64,000 bases of DNA from Budorcas taxicolor (GCF_023091745.1 NC_068910.1:129535170-129599169), one strand, 5' to 3'. Positions 24,536 to 36,753 are shown, numbered from the stretch's first letter. Translations and numbers: made by a program. The notes: generated from the sequence alone by a model not told the origin.

Positions 24536-25320
24536 GTTGTTCAGTCGCCAAGTCATGTCAGACTCTTTGCGACCCCATGGACTGCAGCACTTCAGGCATC
24601 CCTGTCCCTCACCATCTCCCAGAGTTTGCACAAGTTCATTCTATTGCATCAGTGATGCCATCCAACCATCTCATCCTCTGTTGCCCTCTTCTCCTTCTGC
24701 CTTCAATCTTTCCCACCATGAGGGTCTTTTCCAATGAGTCAGCTGTTTGCCATCAGCTGGCCAAAGTATTGGAGCATCAGCTTCAGCATCAGTCCTTCCA
24801 ATGAGTATTCAGGGTCGATTTCCTTTAAGATTGACTGGTTTGATCTCCTCGCTGTCCAAGGGACTCTCAGGAGTCTTCTCCAGCACCACAGTTCAAAAGC
24901 ATCAATTCTTTGGCACTTTGGCACTTTATGGTCCAACTCTCACAACCATAAGTGACTACTGGAAAGACTATGGCCTTGACTATACAGATCTTTGTCAGCA
25001 AAGTGATGTCTTTGATTTTTAACACACTGTCTAGGTTTGTCAAAGCTTTCCTGTCGAGAAGCAATTGTCTTCTAATTTCACGGCTGCAGTCACCAACCAC
25101 AGTGATATTACAACCCAAGAAGAAGAAATCTGTCACTGCTTCCACCTTATCCCCTTCTATTTGCCATGAAGTGATGCAGCCAGATCACTTAGTTCTTTAA
25201 TATTTAGTTTTAAGCTGGCTTTTTCACTCTCCTCCTTCACCCTCATCAAGAGGTTCTTTAGTTCCTCTTCTCTTTCTGCCATTAGAGAGGTATCATCTGT
25301 ATATCTGAGGTTGTTGATAA
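24536..25320 (-). mobile_element. BovB LINE, 5'-truncated (~0.8 kb)
   Basis: This reverse-oriented BovB 3' portion has its terminal tail at the left and its break point in the reverse transcriptase palm region (complement of TATCAACAACCTCAGATATA) at the right. The approximate flanks AGTGCTATT and AATGCTATG fit an aged duplication. Remaining frames are short. Confidence 0.9.
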
Positions 25321-25369
25321 GAGAATGCTATGGATATTTTTAAATGTTAAAGGTCTATTCTCAGTAGGG

Positions 25370-25686
25370 CTGCCAGTTTTCTTGCTAAATGTAAGTCAGT
25401 TCATGTCACTCCTCAGTTCCAAACCCAACAATGACTCTCTACGTCACTTAAAGTAAATGCCAAAGTCATTTGACCTACAAGGCCCTACAGGATCTGGCCT
25501 CTACAACCTCTCTGACTTCTCCTACTTACTGCCTCATTTACTCTGCTAGAGTCACACTGGCCTCCTTGCTTTCCTTGAACACTGGGTATACTCCTATCTC
25601 AGGGCCTTTGCACATTCTGTTCCTTTTGCTTGAAAAAGTCTTTTACCTTATAACTTGTTTTCTATGTCCTTCAATCCATATTTAAA
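25370..25686 (+). mobile_element. L2 LINE fragment
   Basis: CAAGGCCCTACAGGATCTGG, ACACTGGCCTCCTTGCTTTC and TCAGGGCCTTTGCACATTCT are well-kept L2 3' landmarks in the plus orientation. The terminus is absent. Confidence 0.85.
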
Positions 25687-25905
25687 GGGCTTCCCAGGTG
25701 GCGCAGTGATAAAGAATCTGCCTGCCACTGCAGGAGAGTCTAAGAGACATGGTTTCAATCCCTGGGTCAGAAGATCCCCTGGAGGAGGAAATGGCAACCC
25801 ATTCCAGCATTCTTGCCTGGAAATTTCCATGGACAGAAGAGCCTGGAAGGATACAATCCATGGAGTCTCAAAAGAGTCAGACATGACTTGGCGACTCAAC
25901 CACAA
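25687..25905 (+). mobile_element. Bov-tA SINE
   Basis: The head GGGCTTCCCAGGTGGCGCAG is followed by a Bov-A body and a tail ending CACAAAACA. It lies at the broken end of the L2. I found no convincing duplication. Confidence 0.9.
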
Positions 25906-26010
25906 AACAATTATGAGATGGCTTTTAAAAGTTCAGAACTCTGTGGCCAACAGGGCATTAAAAGCAGACAGATTTTAGTGGTATGACAAAGACAGAAAGG
26001 ATAGTTCAGA

Positions 26011-26931
26011 ATGAAGGGCCACAACCAGGAGAACTGGAAATCTGAGATTTTTGGATGCCACTCCCTGGGCTCCTGGAGGGATCAACCACCAGGAGAGAGA
26101 AAGAAAAATAGAAAGCACTTGCTTATTATGGCACAATTTAATATAGCATGGAAAAAGCAAGAGAGTTCCAGAAAAACATCTATTTCTGCTTTATTGACTA
26201 TGCCAAAGCCTTTGACTGTGTGGATCACAAGAAACTGGAAAATTCTGAAAGAGATGGAAATACCAGACCACCTAACCTGCCTCTTGAGAAATCTGTATGC
26301 AGGTCAGGAACCAACAGTTAGAACTGGAGATGGAACAACAGACTGGTTCCAAATAGGAAAAGGAGTAAGTCAAGGCTGTATATTGTCACCCTGCTTATTT
26401 AATTTATATGCAGAGTACATCATGAGAAATGCTGGACTGGAAGAAACACAAGCTGGAATCAAGACTGCCGGGAGAAATATCAATAACCTCAGATATACAG
26501 ATGACACCACCCTTATAGCAGAAAGTGAAGAGGAGCTAAAAAGCCTCTTGATGAAAGTGAAAGAGGAGAGTGAAAAAGTTGGCTTAAAGCTCAACATTCA
26601 GAAAACGAAGATCATGGCATCCAGTCCCATCACTTCATGGGAAATAGATGGGGAAACAGTGGAAACAGTGTCAGACTTTATTTTGGGGGGCTCCAGAATC
26701 ACTATAGATGGTAACTGCAGCCATGAAATTAAAAGACGCTTACTCCTTGGAAGAAAAGTTATGACTAACCTAGATAGCATATTCAAAAGCAGAGACATTA
26801 CTTTGCCGACTAAGGTCCGTCTAGTCAAGGCTATGGTTTTTCCTGTGGTCATGTATGGATGTGAGAGTTGGACTGTGAAGAAAGCTGAGCGCCAAAGAAT
26901 TTTGAAGTGTGGTGTTGGAGAAGACTCTTGA
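26011..26931 (+). pseudogene. BovB reverse transcriptase remnant, 306-codon open frame
   Basis: This is the longest open frame in the window. Its first ~50 codons come from non-BovB DNA, the next ~30 are BovB read in the wrong frame, and the in-frame BovB protein starts near 26245. From there the reverse transcriptase palm can be read: G-C-I-L-S-P-C-L-F-N-L-Y, then the catalytic box as Y-T-D-D (usually Y-A-D-D), then K-L-N-I-Q-K-T-K-I and a thumb-like end. The frame is an accident of truncation and not a host gene. Both catalytic aspartates remain, but the endonuclease and the protein start are missing. Confidence 0.9.
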
Positions 26932-27265
26932 GAGTCCCTTGGACTGCAAGGAGATCCAACCAGTCCATTCTGAAGATCAGCCCTGGGATTTCTTTGGAAG
27001 GTGTGATGCTAAAGCTGAAACTCCAGTACTTTGGCCACCTCATGCGAAGAGTTGACTCATTGGAAAAGACTCTGATGCTGGGAGGGACTGGGGGCAGGAG
27101 GAGAAGAGGACGACCGAGGATGAGATGGCTGGATGGCATCACAGACTCAATGGACGTGAGTGTGAGTGAACTCCAGGAGATGGTGATGGACAGGGAGGCC
27201 TGGTGTGCTGCGATTCATGGGGTCGCAAAGAGTCGGACACAACTGAGCAACTGGACAGAACTGAA
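26157..27265 (+). mobile_element. BovB LINE, 5'-truncated (~1.1 kb)
   Basis: The copy runs from the reverse transcriptase fingers (GAGAGTTCCAGAAAAACATC) to the 3' tail (AACTGGACAGAACTGAA). It is relatively well preserved but carries at least one frameshift near 26245 and a stop near 26931. It lies in inverted orientation to the BovBs at 21.8-25.3 kb. Confidence 0.95.
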
Positions 27266-27849
27266 AGTACTAAAGTTAAAGAATAAAGATGTCTGTCTTC
27301 TAAGAAGTTATCTTTATCACCATAGTCTATATTGTAGGCCATTTAATTTGTTCATTAAGAAACATGGAGTATAATCCAGGCACAATGAAGATACAAAGAT
27401 CAATAAGATATGGTCCTAAAGCCAAGGAGTTCATTACCTGGTAGGAGAGACAAAGTCCCCTCTTCATCCCAAACCAGTAAGTTGTGACGGGGTAACTGTG
27501 TACCTATCTATAATTATGGGTACACAAAGGAGGGTGTGTCTACTTCATCTGGAGATGATATTTTAGGCCTGACTGCAAGGAGGATAAACAGCATGAAAGG
27601 ACTTTATAGAAACTGCTCTTATGCATTAATCTTGATTTTTCCTCATTATCTTCTGCTGACTCACCCATAGCTGGTACCCAAAGAAGACATCATCTCTGAT
27701 CAAAATCCTAGATTTTTTCACTTCATTTTCAGCTTTGCACCTCTTTTCCAGCACTATTCCTGAAATCCAGTGGCTTCGGACATGGTACACCACCTAATTT
27801 TGATTCTATGCACAATCCTTTGGATGTGATGACTGACATAATTTTTCCC

Positions 27850-28385
27850 AGCTACAAACTTTAACTCTCTTTTTGGTAAGGCTTTGTAGGATCTGTCCCT
27901 GGTCACTCTGCCTCATTCAATCATGGCCCTGCCACACTATCCCCCAAATGAGCTATATGGGTGGTATTTATTCTAGGCCTGCCTGGCTCTCCTTCCTTCT
28001 TGGCCAATAACCATCAAATTGAGTATTATAGAGAAGATCCCAGAAATCCCTGTAGGGCATAGTACGAAAGCAAACTTTGTTGAAGCCCACAAGATCAGTA
28101 CTGCCTTCTTTTCTTGCCAGTCACTTCCCCTTCATCTCTAATTATTGAAACCACTCAGAAAACAGACCTGAAACAATTGATATGAGAGGAGCACAGTTCC
28201 CATCTCTGCCACAAAGCATAATTTTTTGAAAAGCTATTTCAAAAAATAGAATGTACTTTTTGGACTTGCTTGTGTTTTTCCACCCAGGTGATCCCTTTGA
28301 TGTTCCCAGGAATCCTTAATCACATTTTACACAGTATCTTGAGCACAGTAGGTGTTCAGTAAACATTTACTATTGACATTGATAG
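27850..28385 (+). mobile_element. Decayed L2 LINE fragment
   Basis: GGTAAGGCTTTGTAGGATCT and the terminus-like GAGCACAGTAGGTGTTCAGT resemble L2, but the middle is poorly matched. The identification rests mainly on the terminus. Confidence 0.35.
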
Positions 28386-28669
28386 ATAAAACTCACTAAG
28401 GTGATAATACAGAGAGCTCAGGGATGCAAAGGATAAAGAAAAGTTGAGGATGAGTCTAATCCTTCTCAAAAGTGTGGAGATACTGAGGTCTTTTCATGAT
28501 TATCAAAAATAATGTGAAACCTGGGGAGTCAGATTCTTAGAAAGGTTAAACAATAACATGCTTGAGAACCATGATTCATATTGTAATTGGACTTTCTGAA
28601 GGCAAAGAGAACAAATAGAGCAGGGTACATGAAGTAACTCATGAATGAACTGCCTGAATTCACTGAATG

Positions 28670-28981
28670 TTAAATGTAATTCAACTCTGCCAGATTCTGC
28701 CAGAGGACCTGTATGAGGACACTACTCAGGAAGGAGATACGGTAGAGTGAGCAGGCCACAGGGATGAACGTATTCCAGCCATTTACCAGCATCTGGGTCT
28801 CTGGCTGCCACTCCAGCCCGGGGTACAGGCAGAGGTAGCAGATGCCTCCATGCAGTGTTGGGACAGGCAATCTGCCATGTGCATGAACAGCTCCACACAT
28901 TCTTGCTGGGTATGCCCACAGCAGAGGCCCTGACTGCTCTTTACCCAGATGATTTTGCAGGGTTTCGTCTGCAGTGAGCAA
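28670..28981 (-). other. Unidentified minus-strand open frame (103 codons)
   Basis: The frame is GC-richer than its surroundings and rich in aromatic and aliphatic residues near its end. I do not recognise the product. Neighbouring frames are also open over much of the interval, which argues for compositional openness. It could be a decayed processed pseudogene or chance. No splice pair or poly(A) tract was found that settles this. Confidence 0.15.
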
Positions 28982-29837
28982 CCTTGAGGGATGAGTTAAT
29001 ATACCCTCCCTTCCAAAGAACAGGCTTGTTATGACTCACTATAAAAGTGATGAATTCCCCAGGCTTAGGTTGCTTTCCTTTAATGGCAGCCCCCTGAGTG
29101 TGCAACATCATCCATCATGGGCCCTGAATCATCTCCATGGGACCAGGATCATGGGAACCAGCACAAAGTACATGAGGCTCTCCCAACTGCTTTTTACCAT
29201 GAGTAATGAACTACTTTGAATCTGACCCAAGAGTCTCCTGTCCTTTAACATAAAATAGAAACAGGTTAAGTTGTTAATTTATAAGTAGGGCAAAATCTCA
29301 CACCCATACTCATACTCAAAATCTCATACTCAATCCTTAAACTTCTTGATATCTCAGGAAGTCAAACCCCAGACACTAGGGATTATTATAGGAATGTTAC
29401 TTTTGATTCTAAGAAGCAACAATATGTAAATAACTACCATCAACAATCATTATCACAAATGACAGTGAGGCAAGGTTTTAGAATAAAAGATAGACTTTTA
29501 ATTGAAGAAGTTTAGCTTCATGCAGAATTTATAACACTGCCCTTTTATTGTGCATTTCAGAAGAGGCACCAGGAGAACCTTCGTTTGGAACTGAAAGGAT
29601 CTGCTTTGCTCCAAGAGTTAATTTGGTCCTTATTAAACTGCATGAGGAATCTAGAAAAAAAGAGTGCATTCTTCCATATCAGTCATTAATATCTAGCACA
29701 GTTATCAGCTGAGTTTTAGGTTACCTAGCAGGCCCTTTGGAAAAGGACACCAAATATGGTAAACTTTTCTCACTCATGAGAACATTCTCAGATAAATAAG
29801 AATGCTTCTAAATAAGAGTTTTTAATAGCTTTATTGA

Positions 29838-30884
29838 TCACAACAAACTGTGAAAAATTCTTCAAGAGATGGGAATACCAGACCACCTGACCTGCCTCCT
29901 GAGAAATCTGTATGCAGGTCAAGAAGCAACAGTTAGAATGGGACATGGAACAACAGACTGGTTCCAAACCAGGAAAGGAGTACGTCAAGGCTTTATATTG
30001 TCACCCTGCTTATTTAACTTATATACCAAGTAGATAATGCAAAATGCTGGGCTGGATGAAGCACAAGCTGGAATCAAGATTACAGGGAGAAATATCAATA
30101 ACCTCAGATATGCAGATGACACCACCCTTATGGCAGAAAGTGAAGAAGAACTAAAGAGCCTCTTGATGAAAGTGAAAGTGGAGAGTGAAAAAGTTGGCTG
30201 AAAACTCAACATTCAAAAAACTAAGATCATGGCATCTGGTCCCATCGCTTCATGGCAAATAGATGGGGACACAGTGGAAACAATGAGAGACTTTATTTTG
30301 GGGGGGCTCCAAAATCACTGCAGATGGTCACTGCAGCCATGAAATTAAAAGATGCTTGCTCCTTGGAAGCAAAGTTATGACCAACTTAGACAGCTTATTT
30401 AAAAGCAGAGACATTACTTTGCCAACAAAGGTCCATCTAGTCAAGGCTGTGGTTTTTCCAGTAGTCATATATGGATGTGAGAGTTGGACTATAAAGAAAG
30501 CTGAGCACTGAGGAATTGATGCTTTTGAACTGTGGTGCTGGAGAAGACTCGAGAGTTCCTTGGACTGCAAGGAGATCCAACCAGTCAATCCAAAAGGAAA
30601 TCAGTCCTGAATATTCATTGGAAGGACTGATGCTGAAACTGAAGCTTACAGCTTTGGCCAACTGATGCGAAGAGCTGACTCAATGGAAAAGACCCTGATG
30701 CTGGGAAAGATTGAAGGTGGAAGAAGGGGATGACAGAGGATGAGATGGTTGAATGGCATCACTGACTTAATGGACATGAGTTTGAGTACACTCTGGGAGT
30801 TGGTGATGGACAGGGAGGTCTGGCATGCTGTAGTCCATGGGGTCGCAAAGAGTCAGATACAACTGAGTGACTGAACTGAACTGA
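29838..30884 (+). mobile_element. BovB LINE, 5'-truncated (~1.05 kb)
   Basis: The copy runs from the reverse transcriptase (ATCACAACAAACTGTGAAAA) to the tail CTGAACTGAACTGA. A perfect 14-bp target duplication, AATAGCTTTATTGA, lies at 29824-29837 and 30885-30898 and is itself part of the 3' UTR of the surrounding ancient L1. The Y-A-D-D box is encoded near 30107-30118, but stops occur before and after it. Confidence 0.97.
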
Positions 30885-32490
30885 AATAGCTTTATTGAGT
30901 GTAACTGACATACAATAAACTATGATTTTGTTTAAAGTACATGACTTGTTAAGTTTTGATATATGCCTGTGAAACATTCACCACAATCAAAGTATGAAAC
31001 ATCACCCCAAAAGTTTCCACCTGTCAGTTGGTCATCCTTCCTTCCTACTCTTCTGTGCTACTCCCAAACTGCAAGGCAACCATTCATCTGATTTCTATCA
31101 CTACAGATTAGGTAATAAGAAATTAGTTTTCTAGAATTTTGTATAATTGACATACATAGTATGTAATCTTTTTTGCCTTCTTTCACCCAGCATAATTATT
31201 CTGATACTCATCCATGCAGTTCCAAGTATTAATAAGTATTTTAAGGTTGAGTACTATTTCATTGTATGGATATACCATACTTCATTTATCCATTCACTTG
31301 TTGATGGATATTTGCATTACTTTGCATTATTTGCAATTTGAGGCTATTACAAATAAAGTTGTTGTAAACATGGTACACAAGTAATTATACAGACATAAAA
31401 TTTTATTTCTCTGGATAAAAACCCAGGAGCAGAATGACTGGATCTTACAGTAGCCATATGATGAACATTTAAAGAAACTTCCAGACTATTTTCCACAGTG
31501 ATTTTACCATATTACAGCCCCATCAGCAGTATTTCCAATATTTAATTTAGCTAGTTTTTTATTTTTTTATTGAAGGATAATTGCTTTATAGAATTTTGTT
31601 GTTTTTTGTCAAACTTCAATATGAATCAGCCATTGGTATACATATATCCCTCCCTTTTGAACCTACCTCCCATCTCCCATCCCATCCCACCCCTCTAGAT
31701 TGATTCAGAACCCCTGTTTGAGTTTCCTGAGCCATACAGCAAATTCCCGTTGGCTATCTATTTTACATATGGTTATGTAAGTTTCCATGTTACTCTTTCC
31801 ATACATCTCACCCTCTCTTCCCCTCTCCCCATGTCCATAAGTCTATTCTCTATGTCTGTTTTTCCATTGCTGCCCTGTAAATAAGTTCTTCAGTACCACT
31901 TTTCTAGATTCCATATATATGTTAGAATCCAATACTTATCTTACTCATTCTGACTCACTTCACTCTGTAAAATAGGCTCTAGGTTCATCCACCTCATCAG
32001 AACTGACTCAAATGCATTCCTTTTTATGGCTGAGTAGTATTCCATTGTGTATATGTACCACAACTTCTTTATCCATTCATCTGTAGATGGACATCAAGGT
32101 TGTTTCCATGTTCTAGCTATTGTAAATAGTGCTGCAATGAACCATGGGATAATGTGTCTCTTTCAGTTTTGCTTTCCTCAGGGTATATGCTTAGGAGTAG
32201 AATTGCTGGGTAATATGGTGGTTTTATTCCTAGTTTTTAAGGAATCTCCATACTGTCTTCCATAGTAGCTGTATCAATTTACATTCCCACTAACAGTGCA
32301 AGAGTGTTCCCTTTTTCCACACCCTCTCCAGCATTTATTGTTTTGTAGACTTTGATGATGGCCATTCTGACCAGTGTGAGGTGATATCTCATTGCAGTTT
32401 TGACTTGCATTTCTCTAATAATGAGTGATGTTGAGCATCTTTTCATATGTTTGTTAGCCATCTGTATGTCTTCTTTGGAGAAATGTCTGT

Positions 32491-32871
32491 TTACATCTTT
32501 TTGATTGGGTTATTTGTTTTTCTGGTATTGAGTTGTATGAGCTGCTTGTATATTTTGGAAATTAATCCTTTGTCAGTTGTTTCATTTGCTATTATTTTCT
32601 CCCATTCTGAGGGTTGTCTTCTCACCTTGCTTATAGTTTCCTTTGCTGTGCAAAAGCCTTTAAGTTTAATCAGGTCCCACTTGTTTACTCTTGTTTTTAT
32701 TTCCATTACTCTAGGAGGTGGGTCATAGAGGATCTTGCTTTGATTTATGTCATCAAGTGTTCTGCCTATATTTTCCACTAACAGTTTTATAGCTTCTGGT
32801 CTTACATTTAGGTCTTTAATCCATTTTGAGTTTATCTTTGTGTATGGTGTTAGAAAGTGTTCTAATTTCAT
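32491..32871 (-). pseudogene. L1 ORF2 C-terminal fragment (126 codons)
   Basis: The frame matches the region after the reverse transcriptase, with landmarks F-L-T-P-Y-T-K-I-N-S-K-W and K-W-D-L-I-K-L-K-G-F-C. It belongs to the same bovine L1 as the endonuclease and reverse transcriptase pieces. The part between 32872 and 33302 is covered by overlapping frame-shifted pieces. Confidence 0.88.
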
Positions 32872-33479
32872 TCTTTTACATGTAGCTGTCCAGTTCTCCC
32901 ATCACCATTTATTGAAGAGGCTGTCTTTGCCCCATTGTATATTCTTGCCTCCTTTTTCAAAAATAAGATACCCATAAGTGCATGGGTTTATTTCTGGGCT
33001 TTCCATCTTGTTCCATCGGTCTATATTTCTGTTTTTGTGCCAGTACCATACTGTCTTGATGACTGTAGCTTTGTAGTATAACCTGAATTCCTCCAGCTCC
33101 ATTCTTCTTTGTCAAGACTGCTTTGGCTATTCGGGGTCTTTTGTGTTTCCATATGAATTGTGAAAGTTTTTGTTCTAGTTCTGTGAAAAATGCCATTGGT
33201 GATCTGATAGGGATCCAACTGAACCTGTAGATTGTGTTTGGTAGTATAGCCATTTTCACAATATTGATTCTTCCTACCCCGGAACATGAAATATTTCTCC
33301 ATCTGTTTATGTTGTCTTTATTTCTTTCATTAGTGTCTTATAATTTTCTGTGTACAGTTCTTTTGTCTCCTTAGGTAAGTTTACTCCTAGATATTTAATT
33401 CTTTTTTTGCGATGGTAAATGGGATTGATTCCTTAATTTCTCTTTCTGATTTTTCATTGTCAGTATATAGAAATGCAAG

Positions 33480-34412
33480 TCATTTCTGTATATTGATTTT
33501 GCATCCTACAATTTTGCTAAATTCACTGATAAGCTTTAGTAATTTTCTGATACTATCTTTAGGGTTTTCTATGTACAGTATCATGTCATCTGCAAACAGT
33601 GAGAGCTTTACTTCTCCTCTGATCTGGATTTGTTTCTTTTTCTTCTCTGATTGCGTAGCTAGGACTTCCAGAACTATGTAGAATAATAGTGGCAAAAGTG
33701 AACACCCTTGTCTTGTTCCTGATCTTAGGGGGAATGCTTTCAGTTTTTCACCATTGAGGATAATGTTTGCTGTAGGTTTATCATATATGACCTTTACTAT
33801 GTTGAGGTAGGTTCCTTCTATGCCCATTGTTTGAAGTTTTAATCATAAATGGGTGCTGAATTTGTCAAAGGCTTTTTCTGCATCTGTTGAGATTATCATA
33901 TGGTTTTTATCTTTCAATTTGTTAATATGGTGTATCACATTGATTGATTTGTGTATACTGAAGAATCCTTACATTCCTGGAATAAACCCAAGTTGATTAT
34001 GGTGTATGAGCTTTTTGATGTGTTGCTGCATTCTGTTTGCTAAAGTTTGCTGAGGATTTTTGCATCTATGTTGATCAGTGATATTGGTCTGTAGTTTTTT
34101 TTTTTTGTGTTGTCTTTGTCTGGTTTTGGTATCAGGGTGATGGTGGCCTCAGAGTGAAGTGAGAAGTATTTCTTCCTCTGCAATTTTTTGAAAGAGTTTT
34201 AGAAGAATAGGCATTAGTTCTTTTCTAAATGTTTCATAGAACTCTCCTGTGAAGCCATCTGGTCCTGGGCTTTTGTTTTTTGGGAGATTTTTTATCACAG
34301 CTTCAATTTCAGTGCTTGTAATTGGGTTGTTCATAATTTCTAATTCTTCCTGGTTCAGTCTTGGAAGATTGAACTTTTCTAAGAATCTGTCCATTTCTTC
34401 CAGGTTATCCAT
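33480..34412 (-). pseudogene. L1 ORF2 reverse transcriptase region, in two broken frames
   Basis: The frame at 34149-34412 encodes the finger region with N-K-S-P-G-P-D-G-F. The frame at 33480-33827 encodes the palm with G-T-R-Q-G-C-S-L and the catalytic F-A-D-D box. Between them (33828-34148) the reading frame is lost. The two pieces together give the normal order of L1 reverse transcriptase motifs, so it is one decayed gene. Confidence 0.9.
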
Positions 34413-34939
34413 TTTATTGCCATATAGTTGTTCATAATGGTTTCTTATAATCCTTTGTATTTCTGCACTGTGTGTCGTAACCTCTCCTTTCTCATTTCTA
34501 ATTTTGTTGATTTGATTCTTCTTTTTCTTAATCAGTCTGGCTAAAAGCTTGTCAATTGTGTTTATCTTCTCAAAGAAACAGCTTTTAGTTTTATTAATCT
34601 TAATATTGTTTCTGTCTTTTCTTTTTCATTTATTTCTGCTTGGATCTTTATGATTTCTTTCCTTCTACTAATTTTGGGGGGTTTTTGTTCGTCTTTTTCC
34701 AGTTGTTTCAGGTGTAAAGTTGGGTTGTCTATCCAATGTTTTTCTTGTTTTCTTGAGGTAGGATTGTTTTGGTATAAACTTCCCTCTTAGAACTGCTTTT
34801 GCTACATCCCACAGGTTTTGAGTTGTCATGTTTTCATTGTCACTTTTTTCTAGAATTTTTTTTATTTCCCTATTGATTTCTTCAGTAACCTGTTGGTTAT
34901 TTAGGAATGTGTTGCTTAATCTCCATGTGTTTATGTTTC

Positions 34940-35611
34940 TTATAGTTTTTTCTTGTAATTGATGTCTAGTCTCATAGTGTTGTGGTTGGACAAGATGTTT
35001 GATACAACTACAATTTTCTTAAATTTACTGAGGTTTGATTCGTGACCCAAGATGTGGTCTATCCTGGAGAATGTTCCATGAGCACTTAAGAACATGTATT
35101 CTTCTGCATTTGGATGGAATGTCCTGAGGATATCAATGAGAACCATCTCATCTAATGTATCATTTAAAACTTGTGTCTCCTTATTCATTTTCTGTTTTGA
35201 TGATCTGTCCATTGGTGTGAGTGGGGTGTTAAAGTCTCCTACTATTATTGTGTTACTATCAATTTCTCCTTTTACGTCTGTTAGTATTTGTCTTATGTAC
35301 TGAGGTGCTCCTATGTTGGGTGCATAGATATTTACAACTGCTATGTCTTCCTCTTGGATTGATCCCTTGATCATTATGTAGTGTCCTTCCTTACCTCTTG
35401 TAATCTTCGTAATTTTAAGGTCTATTTTGTCTGATATGAGGATTGCTACTCCAGCTTTCTTTTGCTTCCCATTTGCATGGAATATATTTTTCCATCCTTT
35501 CGCTTTCAGTCTATATGTGTCTTTAGGTCTGAAGTGGGTTTCTTGTAGACAACATATATATGGGTCTTGTTTTTGCATCCATTCAGCCAGTCTGTCTTTT
35601 GGTTGGGGCAT
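34940..35611 (-). pseudogene. L1 ORF2 endonuclease domain (223 codons), catalytic Asp changed
   Basis: This frame covers most of the APE-like endonuclease of L1 ORF2, the enzyme that nicks target DNA. Visible family motifs in order are L-Q-E-T-H (residues ~18-22), N-I-Y-A-P-N (~94-99), V-G-D-F-N-T-P-L (~123-130) and S-R-I-D-H-I-L-G (~183-190). Near residue 206 the usual S-D-H reads S-N-H, with the Asn codon at 34985-34987. The family Asp there is catalytic, so this copy should be inactive even before the frame ends. The first residues of the domain are missing because the ATG used is internal. Confidence 0.92.
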
Positions 35612-36556
35612 TTAATCCATTTACATTTAAAGTAATTATTGATATATATGTTCCTATTGCCATTTTGTTAATTGTTTGGGATTGATTTTGTAGATCTTTT
35701 TTTCTTCTCTTGTATTTCTGGACTATATAAGTCCCTTTAACATTTATTGTAAAGCTGGTTTGGTGGTACTGAATTCTCTTAACTTTTGCTTGTCTGAAAA
35801 GCTTTTTATTTCTTCATCAATTCTGAATAAGATCCTTGCCTAATTTGGTTAGTCTTAAAATTTTAACCGTTCTAATAGGTGTGTGACAGTATTTCATTTG
35901 CTTTTAATTTGCATTTCCCTTATGACTCTCTCATCACGTGTTTATTTGCCATCCATATATCTTCAGTGAAGTGTCTATCCAAACCTTTCACTCTGTTGTT
36001 GTTGGATTATTTCTTTTATTATCAATTTTTTAGCATTATTTATATATTCTGGATACAAGTTCTTTATCAGATACATGACTTGCAGATATCTTCTTCTAGT
36101 ATGTGGCATTCTTTTTAATTTTCTTAAGATTCTCTTTAGAAGAGAAGATGCTTCTAATTTTGATGAAGTCCAATTCATCAATGTTTTCTTTATGGATTTT
36201 ACCTTTATTGTTGCATCTAATAAATCTTTGATTATTCCAAGGTCACAAAATGGTTTTCCTATGCTTTCTTTGTGAAGTTTAGATTTTATAGGTAGGTTTA
36301 TGATCCATTTTGAGTTAATTTCTGAATAGGTGCAAGATGGAGATTAAAGTTCATTTCTGCATATGGGTATATAATTGTTCTAGCACCATTTGTTGAAAAG
36401 ATTGACTGTCCCTTTTCCACTGAATTGTCTTTGCATCTTTATTGAAAAGCAGTTTCCCATATATGCATAGGTTTATTTCTGGATTCTATCTGCTCTATTG
36501 ATGTATATATCTATATTTCTATAACAGTTATTAATTAAGTAACTTACTGAATGTAT

Positions 36557-36753
36557 GCATGCATGCTCAGTGTTGTATGACTCTTTGCAACTCCTTGGAC
36601 CCACAAGGCTCTTCTGTCATGGGATTTCCCAGGCAAGAATACTGGAGTGAGTTGCCATTTCCTTCTCTAGGGGATCTTCTGAACCCAGGGATTGAATTGT
36701 GTCTCCTTCATTGGCAGGTGGATTCTTTACCACTGAACCACCAGGGAAGCCCT
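36557..36753 (-). mobile_element. Bov-tA SINE nested in ancient L1
   Basis: The reverse-oriented head at the right reads, on the complement, GGCTTCCCTGGTGGTTCAGT. The Bov-A body is slightly shortened. L1 sequence resumes beyond it. Confidence 0.92.

Larger units (their letters stand above)
27266..29799. other. Mostly unique DNA with a probable decayed L2
   Basis: Between two BovBs I see no certain gene. A weak plus-strand L2 pattern runs from about 27850 to 28385, ending AGCACAGTAGGTGTTCAGTA. The 28680-28985 part has higher G+C and an open minus-strand frame, described separately. Confidence 0.4.
31555..35840 (-). mobile_element. Bovine L1 (L1-BT type), 5'-truncated, 4.3 kb
   Basis: This young-looking L1 lies in reverse orientation. 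Its A-rich 3' end is at 31555-31575 and its truncated 5' end lies upstream of ORF2 near 35840. ORF2 endonuclease, reverse transcriptase and C-terminal regions are all present, split by stops and frameshifts. Flanks TAATTTAGCTAG (31543-31554) and TAATTTGGTTAG (35841-35852) match at 10 of 12 positions and look like an aged target duplication. It sits inside the ancient L1 in the same orientation. Confidence 0.95.

Noticed and set aside
29838..30884. A domesticated BovB reverse transcriptase gene
   Set aside because: Stops interrupt the frame on both sides of Y-A-D-D, no host promoter or splice context is visible, and several equally decayed copies lie nearby.
33480..33827. Intact F-A-D-D reverse transcriptase as a possibly active element
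   Set aside because: The bovine L1 lacks its 5' end, has stops and frameshifts between domains and has a changed endonuclease residue. It cannot be autonomous.
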